NCBI GenBank assembly: GCA_016713665.1
Contig: JADJOR010000005.1
Coordinates: forward strand, 248,001-312,000
Reading direction: 5' to 3'
From: Deltaproteobacteria bacterium
GTDB lineage: Bacteria; Myxococcota_A; UBA9160; UBA4427
DNA: 64,000 bases
In this document: in pieces, positions 46,799 through 56,036 of the stretch
Numbering within the stretch: the first letter of the stretch is position 1
How the letters are laid out: each line of letters opens with the position of its first letter
The notes under the pieces: model-generated
The model's input: only the letters and a program-made list of their open reading frames with translations
What the model was told of the DNA's origin: nothing
The model's database searches: none
Position numbers and translations under genes: made by a program

Positions 46799-47839
46799 TC
46801 AGGGCTCGTAGGGCGTCAGCGCTGCGCTCGACTTGCGGACGGCATCGCGCTCCGCCGCCGGCAGCGGGATCAGGCCGCGATCCGAGAGGTAGCCCTCTTC
46901 GCCCGAGGCCGTCTCGCTGGTGAACTCGCGGATGAATTCCCGCAGGCCCGGCACCTTCCCGACGTGGGCCGACTTCACGTAGAAGTAGAGCGAGCGCGAG
47001 ACCGCGTACTTCCCGTCGGCGATCGCCTCGAAGGTCGGGGCGACGCCGTTCACGAGGGAGCCCTGGATCTTGTCCGCGTTCTGATCGAGGAAGGAGAAGC
47101 CGAAGATCCCGAGCGAATGGGGATTCGCCTCGAGCTTCTGGACGATCAGGTTGTCGTTCTCCCCGGCCTCGACGTAGGCGCCGTCCTCGCGGATCGCGTG
47201 GGCGACGGCCTGGAAGGCCTTCTCGTCCTTCGCACGCAGCGCCTCGAGCATCGGGATCGTCCGGGCGCCGCCCTCCATCGCGATCTCGACGAAGGCATCC
47301 CGGGTCCCGGAGGTCGGCGGCGGGCCCAGGACCTCGATCTTGACGGCCGGCAGGGACTTGTCGACGTCGCTCCAGAGCTTGTAGGGATTCGGGACGAGCT
47401 TGCCGCCGACGGGGACCTGCTTGGCCAGCGCGAAGAAGATCTGCTGGAGCGTGAGCTTCGACTGGGGCGACTTCTTCGAGCTCGCGAGCACGATGCCGTC
47501 GAAGCCGATCTTGACCTCGACCATCTGCGCGACGCCGTTCGCCTTGCAGAGGTCGACCTCGGTCTGCTTGATCCGACGCGACGAGTTCGCGATGTCCGGT
47601 GTCTTGTCGCCGAGGCCCGAGCAGAAGAGCTTGAGGCCGCCGCCCGAGCCCGTGCTCTCGACGACGGGGGTCTTGAACTTGCCGGCGCGGCCGAAGCGCT
47701 CGGCGACGGCGGTCGAGAACGGGAACACGGTCGACGAGCCGACGATGTGGATCTGGTCGCGGGCCTGGGCGTCGGTCGCGGCCTGGGAGCAGCCGAGCAC
47801 GGTCAGCAGCGTGACGAAGCCTCGGAGAGCGGTGCGCAT
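46799..47839 (-). CDS. pstS: Periplasmic phosphate-binding protein of the Pst transporter
   Basis: This 346-residue protein has a signal peptide; LLTVLGC (Cys17) could be a lipobox, giving a lipoprotein. The mature part has GSSTVFPFS at the ligand-binding start, STGSGGGLKLFCSG, and PPTSGTRDAF, the loops that hold phosphate in PstS-type solute receptors. It should capture inorganic phosphate. A Pho box lies upstream. No pstC, pstA or pstB is adjacent, so the permease is encoded elsewhere. Start ATG 47839. Confidence 0.9.
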   Translation of the reverse strand: MRTALRGFVTLLTVLGCSQAATDAQARDQIHIVGSSTVFPFSTAVAERFGRAGKFKTPVVESTGSGGGLKLFCSGLGDKTPDIANSSRRIKQTEVDLCKANGVAQMVEVKIGFDGIVLASSKKSPQSKLTLQQIFFALAKQVPVGGKLVPNPYKLWSDVDKSLPAVKIEVLGPPPTSGTRDAFVEIAMEGGARTIPMLEALRAKDEKAFQAVAHAIREDGAYVEAGENDNLIVQKLEANPHSLGIFGFSFLDQNADKIQGSLVNGVAPTFEAIADGKYAVSRSLYFYVKSAHVGKVPGLREFIREFTSETASGEEGYLSDRGLIPLPAAERDAVRKSSAALTPYEP

Positions 47840-47916
47840 GCGATGATCTTCCTTCCCATCCGGTTGGATTCGGCGGGCAGGTTACGCGTGATCCATGCGT
47901 TCGCATGGAAGGCCGT

Positions 47917-47934
47917 GTGACAGTTTCGTGACGA
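47917..47934 (-). promoter_or_regulatory. Pho box (PhoB-type operator) upstream of pstS
   Basis: Read on the minus strand, the site is TCGTCAC-GAAA-CTGTCAC: two 7-bp half-sites with 11-bp periodicity, close to the CTGTCAT direct repeat bound by PhoB. It points toward pstS and lies 78 bases ahead of its start. This predicts induction in phosphate starvation. Confidence 0.7.
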
Positions 47935-47962
47935 ATACGAAGGACAATCGTTCCCGATGCCT

Positions 47963-47990
47963 TTGAAACGGAACGGGATCGTCTTATTTT
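47963..47990 (+). promoter_or_regulatory. Possible sigma-70 promoter for phoU
   Basis: TTGAAA (47963-47968) and TATTTT (47985-47990) are 16 bases apart, within the pstS-phoU divergent region. This would leave a leader of about 80 bases before phoU. Confidence 0.45.
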
Positions 47991-48076
47991 CCGATCCTGC
48001 CGGATGACTCTACGTTCTGCCGGCTCGAAGCGACGCGCCGGGGGGCTCGGGCGGGGCGTGGACGGGAGAATGCGAG

Positions 48077-48763
48077 ATGCCTGATCGAGTCCACATCCGG
48101 GTGGAGCGCGACCTCGATTCGCTGCGCGGGCGCGCGGTCAAGATGGCCGGCCTCTGCGAGGCGATCCTGGCGAAGAGCCTGCGGGCGGTCCGGGAGCGGG
48201 ACCCCGCGCTGGCAGCCGAGGTCAAGCACGACGACCTCGCCATCGACCAGCTCGACATCGAGATCGACGACCTCGTCCTCCAGATCCTGGCCCTCGACGC
48301 GCCGGTCGCGTCGGACCTGCGACACGTGATCGCGATCAAGTCGATCGCGACGGATCTCGAGCGGATCGGGGACATCGCGCGCAACATCGCGGGCTGTGCC
48401 CGGCGCCTGTCGCAACATCCGCCGGTCCAGCTCGGCGACGAGCTCGCGATCCTGGAAGAGAGCAGCCGCACCGCCCTCGGCAGCGCCATCCGCGCCTTCC
48501 GCGAGCTCGACGTCGAGCTCGCGCGGGCGGTGCTCGGCTCGGACGACAAGATCGACGAGCTCGAGGGCCGCATCATCCGCGGCGCCATCTCGCGCCTCTC
48601 GGGCTCTCCGGAACACACGGAGCAGGAGATCGACCTGATCTTCATCACGAAGGATCTCGAGCGGGTCGGCGACCACGCGACCAACATCGCCGAGGAGGTC
48701 ATCCTGGCCGCCGAGGCGAAGAACCTGAAGCACGCCGCCAAGCTCGCGGCCCAGCCGCGCTAG
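48077..48763 (+). CDS. phoU: Phosphate-signalling regulator PhoU
   Basis: This 228-residue protein has the two three-helix PhoU repeats, each ending in an ERIGDIARNI or ERVGDHATNIAEE metal-binding motif. PhoU links Pst transport to the PhoR/PhoB two-component system and restrains phosphate uptake. It diverges from pstS across 237 bases with a Pho box. No phoR or phoB is adjacent. GAG-rich bases ahead of ATG 48077 give a modest ribosome site. Confidence 0.93.
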   Translation: MPDRVHIRVERDLDSLRGRAVKMAGLCEAILAKSLRAVRERDPALAAEVKHDDLAIDQLDIEIDDLVLQILALDAPVASDLRHVIAIKSIATDLERIGDIARNIAGCARRLSQHPPVQLGDELAILEESSRTALGSAIRAFRELDVELARAVLGSDDKIDELEGRIIRGAISRLSGSPEHTEQEIDLIFITKDLERVGDHATNIAEEVILAAEAKNLKHAAKLAAQPR

Positions 48764-48801
48764 GAGCCCGGCCGCGTTCGCGGGCGATCCGACTTCGTTC
48801 G

Positions 48802-49635
48802 CTAACGCTCGCGCCGCTCCGCCTCGATCGCCGCGAGCGCGCGCTCGACCGAGCCGTTCGCGCGGCGCAGGACCTCGCCGGCCCGCTCTTCGTCGACCCC
48901 CGCGAGCTCGACGAGCATCGCGATCGCCCGGCGCTCGAGCTTGCTCGAGACCGGGGCGACGTGGGTCATGTGATTGCCGCGGACGCGGCCCATGCGGACC
49001 ATGACGGCCGTCGAGAGGGCGGCGAGGATCATCTTCTGGGCCAGGCCGCCCTTCATGCGGGTCGAGCCGGTGACGACCTCGGGACCGACCTCGGGCGTGA
49101 TCGCGATCTCGACGGCGTGGGCCAGCGGCGAGTCGGGATCGCAGGTGATCCCGATCGTGCGGACACCGAGCTTCCCGGCCGCCTCGATCGCGCCGAGGAC
49201 ATAGGGCGTGGCACCGCTCGCCGAGATGCCGACGACGACGTCGCCGAGGGTCGCCCCGCGCTCCTCGAGCTCGAAGGCCCCGGCTGCCGGATCATCCTCG
49301 GCCCCTTCGACCGCGTGGCGCAGCGCGCGATCTCCGCCCGCGATCAGACCCTGGACCCGGCGCGGCGAGACGCCGTAGGTCGGCGGCAGCTCCGAGGCGT
49401 CGAGCACCCCGAGCCGGCCGCTCGTGCCCGCGCCGACGTTGAACCAGCGCCCGCCCCCCTGGAGCGAGGTCGTGAGGACCTCGACCGCCTCGGCCATCGC
49501 GGACAGGACGAGGCCGACCGCCGCGTGGGCGCGGCCGTCCTCGCTGTGGATCAAGCGCAGCATTTCCACGGCGTCCATCTCGTCGAGTGCGCGCGAGCGC
49601 TCGAGGGGCGCCTCCGTCGGACGTCTATCCGCCAT
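48802..49635 (-). CDS. murQ: N-acetylmuramic acid 6-phosphate etherase
   Basis: This 277-residue SIS-domain enzyme closely follows MurQ: AGTSGRLGVLDASELPPTYGV, GLIAGGDRALRHAVEGAEDD, then TPEVGPEVVTGSTRMKGG. It removes the lactyl ether from MurNAc-6-phosphate during peptidoglycan recycling. It is slightly shorter than E. coli MurQ. AGAGGAG precedes ATG 49635. Its frame continues spuriously far upstream. Partner kinase (anmK or murK) is not visible; phosphorylated substrate must come from elsewhere. Confidence 0.92.
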   Translation of the reverse strand: MADRRPTEAPLERSRALDEMDAVEMLRLIHSEDGRAHAAVGLVLSAMAEAVEVLTTSLQGGGRWFNVGAGTSGRLGVLDASELPPTYGVSPRRVQGLIAGGDRALRHAVEGAEDDPAAGAFELEERGATLGDVVVGISASGATPYVLGAIEAAGKLGVRTIGITCDPDSPLAHAVEIAITPEVGPEVVTGSTRMKGGLAQKMILAALSTAVMVRMGRVRGNHMTHVAPVSSKLERRAIAMLVELAGVDEERAGEVLRRANGSVERALAAIEAERRER

Positions 49636-49791
49636 CGTCTCCTCTTTCGGCTCGAGGACCGGCAACTTGACCGCAGATCCTCCCGTCGAGTGCCCGCGCC
49701 CGGCTTTTCGAGACCCTTCCCGGACCGGAGCAGACCGGAGCCGGCACGGAGCCGGGCGGGCCATCCCGGGTCGGCCTCCTAGACTCCCGGC

Positions 49792-52218
49792 ATGTCGTTC
49801 ACCGTCGCCCCCGAAACCCTCGAGAGCCTCGAATGGCGCCGCCTGCTGGCCCGCCTCGCCCGGCATTGCCGGACACCGCAGGGCCTCGCCCGGGTCGAGG
49901 GCACGGCCGGTCACCCGCTCTTCGAGGCCGAGCGCAGCGAGGTCGGGACCCGGCTGCTCGAGACGACGGAGGCCCGGGCGCTGCTCGACCGGGACGAGCT
50001 TCCCGGCCTCGCCGGCTGCGTCGACGTCGGCCCCCTGCTCGCCCGCGCCGAAAAGGGCGGGATCCTCGAGCCGGCGGAGCTCGTCGACGTGCGCGGAACC
50101 TTGAAGGCGACGCTCGCCGCGGCGCGCTTCTTCGAGACCCGTCGCGAGCGCTGCCCCGCGCTGTCCGCGCTCGCGGCGCCGATCGCGACGAGCCCGGCGC
50201 TCGTCGCCCGGCTGAGCCGTTGCTTCGACGAGGGCGGCGAGCTGCGCGACGAGGCGTCGGCGACGCTCGCCGCCGCGCGCCGCGACCAGGCGCGCCTCGC
50301 CGGCGAGCTCGCCCAGCGCGTCGAGCGGGAGCTGCGCGACCCCGAGCTCGCCCCCCATCTCTCCGACGCCTACTCGACGATCCGCAATGGTCGCTTCGTC
50401 CTGCCGGTTCGCGCCGACGCCCGGGGCCACGTCCGCGGCATCGTCCACGACGCCTCGCGCTCGGGCACGACGCTCTTCATCGAGCCGCAGGCGATCGTCG
50501 AGCTCAACAACCGCCATCGCGAGGCGCAGCTCGCCGTCGAGCGGGAGACGCTGCGCGTGCTGCGGGAGCTCTCGAGCGCGGTCGCGAGCGAGGGCGTCGC
50601 CATTCGCGGGGATCTCGAGTGTGTCGGGCGGCTCGATCTCGGATTCGCCCGCGGTGCGCTGTCGCGGGAGATGGACGCGAGCCCGCCGCGCGTCGGCCGC
50701 GAGGGGATCCTCGAGCTGCCGGGGCTGCGCCATCCGCTGATCGCGCCCGCGCAGTGCGTCGCCAACGATCTGCGCGTCGGCGCCGACTTCGCCGTCCTGA
50801 TCCTGTCGGGACCGAACGCCGGCGGCAAGACCGTCGCGATGAAGGCGATGGCGCTCGCGGCGCTGATGACGCGGGCGGGGCTCCACGTGCCGGCGGATCC
50901 CGGCGCGCGGGTCGACCTGTTCGACGCGGTCGTCGCCGAGGTCGGGGATCATCAGGACATGGCCGCGAGCCTGTCGACCTTCTCCGCAGCGATGGCCCAC
51001 TTAGCCCTCGTGCTCGACTCCGCCGGCCCCCACACCCTCGTATGTCTCGACGAGATCGGCGTCGGCACCGATCCCGCCGAGGGCGCCTCGATCGCCCAGG
51101 CCGCCCTCGAAGCCCTCGCCGAGGCCGGTGCCCGTGTCGTCACGACGACGCATTACAACCTGCTCAAGGAGATGGCCCAGCTCGATCCGCGTTTCGCGAA
51201 CGCGAGCGTCGAGTTCGATCCCGAGACCTACGCGCCGACCTATCACGTGCGGATCGGCTCACCGGGCGCCTCGTCGGCCTCGACGGTCGCGGCGCGCATG
51301 GGCATTCCGGCGCCCGTGCTCGAGCGCGCCGAGGCGCTGCTCGACCGCGAGGATCGCAGCCTCGAGCGGATGCTCTCCGAGCTCGCCGCCGCGCGCGCGA
51401 CGCTCGACGCCGAGCTCACGGCGGCGCGCGCGGCCCGGATCGCCGGCGAGGCCCTGCGCGCGGACTACTCGGCGAAGCTCGCCCGCCTCGAGCGGCGGCG
51501 GGAGCAGATCTTCGGCGAGATGCGCGGGACGCTCGACTCGGCGTTTCGCGAGGCGCGCGGCGCGGTCGCGCAGGTCGTCGCGGCGCTGCAGCGCGATCCC
51601 TCGTCCCAGCGCGCCGCCGAGGCGCGCGAAGCGCTCGAGCGGCTCCACGCCGAAGCCGCCCGCCTCGAGCAGGAGCACGGGATCGAAGCGACGGGAAGCG
51701 GCGAACGCGAAACGACCAACGCCCCGCTCGCGTCGATCGACTGGTCGCACGCGCGCCCCGGCGATGCGGTGCGCACGCGCCATGGCGCGCTCGGCACCCT
51801 CGTCTCGCTCCCGGACCGCCACGGCCGCGTCACGATCCAGACCGCCGGCGCGAAGCTCACGCTCCCGCGCGAGCAGCTCGGACAGGCCGGCCACGACGGG
51901 AGCCGCGAAGCGCGCGGCCTCGAGCACGCGCCCGCGCGCCGCGACCCGGCGCCGCCGATCCGCGCCGGCGGTGTCGCCGAGATCGACCTGCGCGGGCTGC
52001 GGGTCGAGGAAGGTCTCGAACGTCTCGAGGCGGCGCTCGACCAGGCCGCCGTCGAGGGCCGCGACGAAGTGCGCGTGATCCATGGCATCGGGACCGGCGC
52101 GATGCGGCGGGCGGTGCGCGAGCATCTGCCGCGCTCGAGCTTCGTCGTCGAGATGCTCGAGGCGGCGCGCGAGGACGGGGGCGCAGGGGCGACGCGCGCG
52201 GTGCTGCGAAAGGATTGA
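49792..52218 (+). CDS. mutS2: Endonuclease MutS2
   Basis: This 808-residue MutS-family protein lacks the mismatch-recognition domain. Walker A is GPNAGGKTVAMK near 342, then the ABC signature with STFSAAM and the DEIGVGTDPAEG Walker B. A long coiled-coil region follows the ATPase. The C-terminal Smr domain (EIDLRGLRVEE, then HGIGTGAMRRAV) is a nuclease module. MutS2 limits homologous recombination and, in some species, splits collided ribosomes. It diverges from murQ. Confidence 0.94.
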   Translation: MSFTVAPETLESLEWRRLLARLARHCRTPQGLARVEGTAGHPLFEAERSEVGTRLLETTEARALLDRDELPGLAGCVDVGPLLARAEKGGILEPAELVDVRGTLKATLAAARFFETRRERCPALSALAAPIATSPALVARLSRCFDEGGELRDEASATLAAARRDQARLAGELAQRVERELRDPELAPHLSDAYSTIRNGRFVLPVRADARGHVRGIVHDASRSGTTLFIEPQAIVELNNRHREAQLAVERETLRVLRELSSAVASEGVAIRGDLECVGRLDLGFARGALSREMDASPPRVGREGILELPGLRHPLIAPAQCVANDLRVGADFAVLILSGPNAGGKTVAMKAMALAALMTRAGLHVPADPGARVDLFDAVVAEVGDHQDMAASLSTFSAAMAHLALVLDSAGPHTLVCLDEIGVGTDPAEGASIAQAALEALAEAGARVVTTTHYNLLKEMAQLDPRFANASVEFDPETYAPTYHVRIGSPGASSASTVAARMGIPAPVLERAEALLDREDRSLERMLSELAAARATLDAELTAARAARIAGEALRADYSAKLARLERRREQIFGEMRGTLDSAFREARGAVAQVVAALQRDPSSQRAAEAREALERLHAEAARLEQEHGIEATGSGERETTNAPLASIDWSHARPGDAVRTRHGALGTLVSLPDRHGRVTIQTAGAKLTLPREQLGQAGHDGSREARGLEHAPARRDPAPPIRAGGVAEIDLRGLRVEEGLERLEAALDQAAVEGRDEVRVIHGIGTGAMRRAVREHLPRSSFVVEMLEAAREDGGAGATRAVLRKD

Positions 52219-52222
52219 GTCG

Positions 52223-52594
52223 ATGAAAGACGATCCGACGGACGCCGGCAAAGAGCGACGCGAGCAGGACGACGCGGAGGGCGATCGCTTCCCCAGCGCC
52301 GATCAGCTGATCGGCACGTTCCTGAGCGAGGCCTCGCTCTGGCCGGTGCTCGCCGTGGTGGTCGGCAGCGGCGGCGCCTTCTCCGCCGCCTTGATCGTGC
52401 TCGCGGTCCTCGACCGCAATCCCTTCGCCGCCGCCGCGCTGTTCCTGATCGCCGGCATGACCGTCGACGTGGTCTACCGCGCCCGCAGCCGCCCGAGCTA
52501 CCGCAATGGGGCGCTCCTGCTGGGTCTCATCTGGCTGCTCGGACTCGTGTTCACCGGCCTCGCCGTCTGGAGCGGCATCGCCTTCGCCCACTGA
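52223..52594 (+). CDS. Small membrane protein, unknown function
   Basis: This 123-residue protein starts four bases after the mutS2 stop, so they are probably cotranscribed. About 45 hydrophilic, charged residues are followed by three hydrophobic helices (LWPVLAVVVGSGGAFSAALI, AAAALFLIAGMTVDVVY and LLLGLIWLLGLVFTGLA). No family is recognised. It resembles many small integral membrane accessory proteins. The close coupling supports a real gene. Confidence 0.72.
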   Translation: MKDDPTDAGKERREQDDAEGDRFPSADQLIGTFLSEASLWPVLAVVVGSGGAFSAALIVLAVLDRNPFAAAALFLIAGMTVDVVYRARSRPSYRNGALLLGLIWLLGLVFTGLAVWSGIAFAH

Positions 52595-52621
52595 CGCCGG
52601 CGCGCGACGGCGGACGGACTG

Positions 52622-53988
52622 CTAGGCGAGATCCGCCGCGACCTCGGCGGCGGCGCGATCGCCGGAGAGGATCGCCGCCTCGAAGCCCGCCCCCGCGTAC
52701 TGGTCGCCCGCCCAGTAGAGTCTGCGGCCGAGCGAGCGGCGATCCTGCTGGACGCGGAAGAAGCGCTCGAGCCGCCGATAGCTCCCCACCTCGAAGAACG
52801 GGACGATCGACCGCGCAAGTCGCGTCCCGAGAACACGCTCCTCGAGATCGGGGCGAGCGCGAGCCAGCGCGCGCAGCGCCCGCTTCGTCACGACGTCGTC
52901 CGCCTCGCGCGACGCCCGCTCGCTCGCCGCATCGCGCAGCAGCGCCACGATCTGGCAATGACCTTCCGGCGCGCGTCCGAGCAGCTGACCCGGCTCGACG
53001 ACGAAGGCGCCGACGAGCGAGCCGTCGCCGCGCGCGAAGCGGATCTCCTGCGGAATCCCGCTCTCGACGCCGTCGACGGCGAGGGAGAGACAGACGGCCG
53101 GTCGTTCGCGGAAGCCCGCGAAGGCGTCGCGTTCGGCGAGGGTCAACAGTGAGCTCGCGATCCGCAAAGCCTCCCGAGCCGGCGTCGTCACGACCACCGC
53201 CTCGAAGCAGGCATCGCTGCGGTGCCCTGCGTCGTCGATCGCCTCGACCCGGAAGCCGCCCGACGGCTCTTCGTCGATCCGCTCGACCCGCAGACCGCGG
53301 AAGACGCGCAGGCCCTCCGCCGCCGCCTGGGCGAGGTCGGCGAGCGGCCGACGCGGGAGCCCGGCCATGCCGGGCCGCGCCGCCCCGAGCCCGCGAGCCT
53401 TCGCGAACTGCAGGAGCGCCACGCGCGAGAGATCCTCGACCGAGTCGCCGTAGCTCGTCTGGAGCTCGGGCGTCAGCCAGACGTCGAGGGCCGCGCGCCC
53501 GAAGTAGAGCTCGACGTGGTCGCGCACGCTGCGGAAGTCGAGGACGCGGCGCGCGCGGGCTCGCGCGGATCGAGCTGCTTCGCATAACGCGCCATCAGTC
53601 GCGGCCAGCGCAGGAGCCGCGGCGTCTGCAGGATCGGCCAGCCCGGAATCCACGCGGCCCCGCGCAGGCTCGTCGGCTCGACGGGATGCGCCCGACCGCG
53701 GTGCCACGCGTTCATCTGCACCGGCCGCAGCGGCAGCATGTCGTCGGCGAGGCCGAGATCGACGGCCCAGCGCAGGATCGTCGCGTTGCCGGCCTCGAGC
53801 ACCGGCCAGGCGGAGTCCATCCAATGCCCGTCGCACCACTCGCCGGCGGCGCGCCCGCCCACGCTCGAGCGCGCCTCGTACACCACGACGTCGATGCCCT
53901 GTCGCGCGAGCTGCCAGGCCGCGCGCAGGCCGGAGAGGCCCGCACCGACGACGGCGACGCGGGCGAACGAGCTCGGCTCGGCGCTCAT
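52622..53988 (-). pseudogene. FAD-dependent amine oxidase/PPOX-like oxidoreductase, one frameshift as assembled
   Basis: Frame one (from ATG 53988) has the FAD Rossmann motif VVGAGLSGLRAAWQLA and EARSSVGGRA. Frame two continues to YWAGDQYAGAGFEAAILSGDRAAAEV, the C-terminal FAD motif of amine oxidases and protoporphyrinogen oxidases. They join around 53553-53560, where one added base gives a smooth LDPREPRARRVLDF. The protein would be about 455 residues. Its substrate is unknown. Its ATG overlaps the stop of the MtnX-like gene (ATGA), so the two are coupled. Confidence 0.78.
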
Positions 53989-54695
53989 CGCGCGCCGCGC
54001 TCGCGCCCCGCGCGACGGCCCGCGTCGAGCACGCGGCGAACGTCTTCGAGGGTCTCGAAGGGAATGAACGCTTTATCCCGCTCGCGCAGCGCGTCGACGA
54101 GGGTGTCCTTCGCGAAGACGAGATCGGCCTCGAGGGCGCCACACAGATCGGAGACACGCCCGTTGCCGATGTGGACGCAGTAGGCGCCGGGATGGGCGCT
54201 TCGATGGGCGGCGATGATCTGGCGCTTGCACGTTCCCGTGCCGCAGCCGCAGGCCGGGTTCGGGGCGCCGGGGCCGATGCGCCAGACGTCGCGCTCGTAC
54301 TCGAGATGGTTCGCGCGGAAGGCGAAGCGGACGCCGTGGATCTCCTGGAGCCGCTCGAGGTTCCAGTCGAAGCCGTCCGACAGGACCTCGAAAGGCACGC
54401 GCTCCGCCGCACACCACGCCACGAGCCCGCGCGCCCCGGGATCGAGCGCGATCGTCTCGAGGAAGCGGTAGAGCTCGGCCTGTGGCAGCTCGAAGCCGTC
54501 GAAGAGCTCGACGACGTAGCTCCAGGCCGTGAACTCCCCCTGCTCGAAGCGCGCCCAGAGCTGGCGTCGCCGCTCGGCCAGCCGCTCGCGGGCGAGGGTC
54601 GAGCCGACGTCCTGGATCGAGAACGTGCCGTCGAAGTCGCAGAAGACCGCGAGCGAGCGATCCGCCGGGATCGTGGGGCCGGGTCCTTGCTTCAC
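53985..54695 (-). CDS. HAD-superfamily phosphatase, MtnX/phosphoserine phosphatase-like
   Basis: GTG 54695 has a GGAG site six bases upstream and gives 236 residues; a longer in-frame ATG at 54824 adds a low-complexity Ser/Arg leader and is less likely. HAD motif I is FCDFDGTFS with both aspartates; motif II Ser in VLSDGFD; motif IV in IGNGRVSDL. An intervening CGCGTGTCK stretch has clustered cysteines that could hold zinc. HAD-IB members of this type include MtnX of methionine salvage. The homocysteine methyltransferase-like neighbour fits that theme but proves nothing. Confidence 0.8.
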   Translation of the reverse strand: MKQGPGPTIPADRSLAVFCDFDGTFSIQDVGSTLARERLAERRRQLWARFEQGEFTAWSYVVELFDGFELPQAELYRFLETIALDPGARGLVAWCAAERVPFEVLSDGFDWNLERLQEIHGVRFAFRANHLEYERDVWRIGPGAPNPACGCGTGTCKRQIIAAHRSAHPGAYCVHIGNGRVSDLCGALEADLVFAKDTLVDALRERDKAFIPFETLEDVRRVLDAGRRAGRERGAR

Positions 54696-54786
54696 GTCGT
54701 TCTCCGGGATTCGCGCAGGCTGGGTGGGTAGCGCATCCTCGCGTCGGCGGGAATCGGGCCCGGGGCTGCGGGCGCGGAGAAACGAC

Positions 54787-55812
54787 GTGGAAAGGGAGCG
54801 GGGGAGCGAGCGCGCGGGCGGCACGGACGCGGGGCAGACGGGCTCGCCGCCGTCGCTCCGGGATCGCCTCGCCGGCGTCGGCGTCGGCGGACCGCTCCTG
54901 CTCGACGGCGCGACGGGGACCGAGCTCGAGCGCGCCGGCCTCCCGACCGGGCTTCCCCTCTGGTCGACGCATGCGCTGCTCGAAGCCCCCGAGTGCGTCC
55001 TGCAGATCCACGCCGCCTACCTCGCCGCCGGCGCCGAGCTCGTCACGGCCAACAGCTTCCGGACCCAGCGCCGCACCCTCGCCCGAGCCGGCCTCGGCGA
55101 CGCCGACGCCCGCCTCACACGCCTCGCCGTCGAGCTCGCCCGCCACGCGGTCGCGGCGCACGCGGGCGAAGCCCGAACGCCCAGCCCGGGCGGGCGCTCG
55201 GCGCGAGCCTGGGTCGCCGGCTCGCTGCCGCCGCTCGAGGACTGCTACCGCCCGGATCTCGTCCCCGACGACGCGGCGCTCGCCCGCGAGCACGGACGCC
55301 AGGCCGAGCTGTTAGGCGAGGCCGGGGTCGACCTGATCCTCGTCGAGACGATGAACAGCCTGCGCGAGGCGCGGGCCGCGGCGGCCGCGGCCGCGCGGAC
55401 CGGGCTGCCCTTCGCCGTGGGCTTCGTCGCGTGGGCGGGGCGCGGCTGCTCTCGGGGGAGGATCTCGCGCGGGCCGCGCGGACGGTGCAGGCACTCGGTG
55501 CGGCGGCCGTCGGCGTCAATTGCCTGCCGCCGGGCAATCTCGAGGCTGCGCGGCGCGCGCTCTCGGACGCGTCGACGGCGCTCCTCGTCTCGCCCAATCT
55601 CGGTGTCCCCGATCCGCAGACGGGCTTCGCTCGCGACGCCTCGCAGACCCCGGGCGACTTCGTGGGCCTGCTCGAGCCCTGGCTCGGGGGGAGCGACCTG
55701 GCGAGCCCGCCGGCCCGCATCGTCGGCGGCTGCTGCGGCACGAGCCCCGCCCACATCACTGCCCTCGCCCTTCGTCTGCGCGAACCGACGACGGAACGAA
55801 TCCCGGCCCTGA
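54787..55812 (+). pseudogene. Homocysteine S-methyltransferase-like protein, one frameshift as assembled
   Basis: GTG 54787 has GGAG seven bases upstream. The first frame has LLDGATGTELERAGLP and LVTANSFRT. One base added at GGGG 55437-55440 continues to NCLPPGNLEAARRAL and GGCCGTSPAHI, whose Cys pair with an upstream Cys binds the catalytic zinc in this family. The corrected frame then lacks a stop near the expected end and runs antisense through folC, so a second error near 55800 is possible; the end given is the first-frame stop. It would transfer a methyl group to homocysteine from a small donor such as S-methylmethionine. Divergent from the MtnX-like gene. Confidence 0.72.
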
Positions 55813-55924
55813 CCCCAAATTGGGTCACCCTGATGCAGGGCGATCCCAGCGACTGCCTGGCGGCCCCTGCCCCCGCCGCGCCGGGCTCCTGCTCGCCGGT
55901 CGCCGTCCTTTCGCCGATTCGGCG
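55810..55924. repeat. Three short hairpins between the methyltransferase and folC genes
   Basis: TGACCC-caaatt-GGGTCA (55810-55827), immediately CCCTG-atg-CAGGG (55828-55840) and CGCCG-att-CGGCG (55912-55924) are close-set. They lie between convergent genes. The region to 56036 has no recognised gene. They may be terminator-like, or a small mobile repeat. Confidence 0.45.
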
Positions 55925-56036
55925 TCAAAAATCACTCAGGGTGTTTTCACCACGAGATGGCACAGCGATTGCTCTATCCCAGTCCAGGTATGGGGCGTCC
56001 TCGAGGAGCGGGCCCCCTTTCTCGCGCCCGGGCTGG

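Noticed and set aside
54696..54786. SAM or other methionine riboswitch upstream of the methyltransferase
   Set aside because: Only 91 bases separate two divergent starts, with no structured leader apparent.
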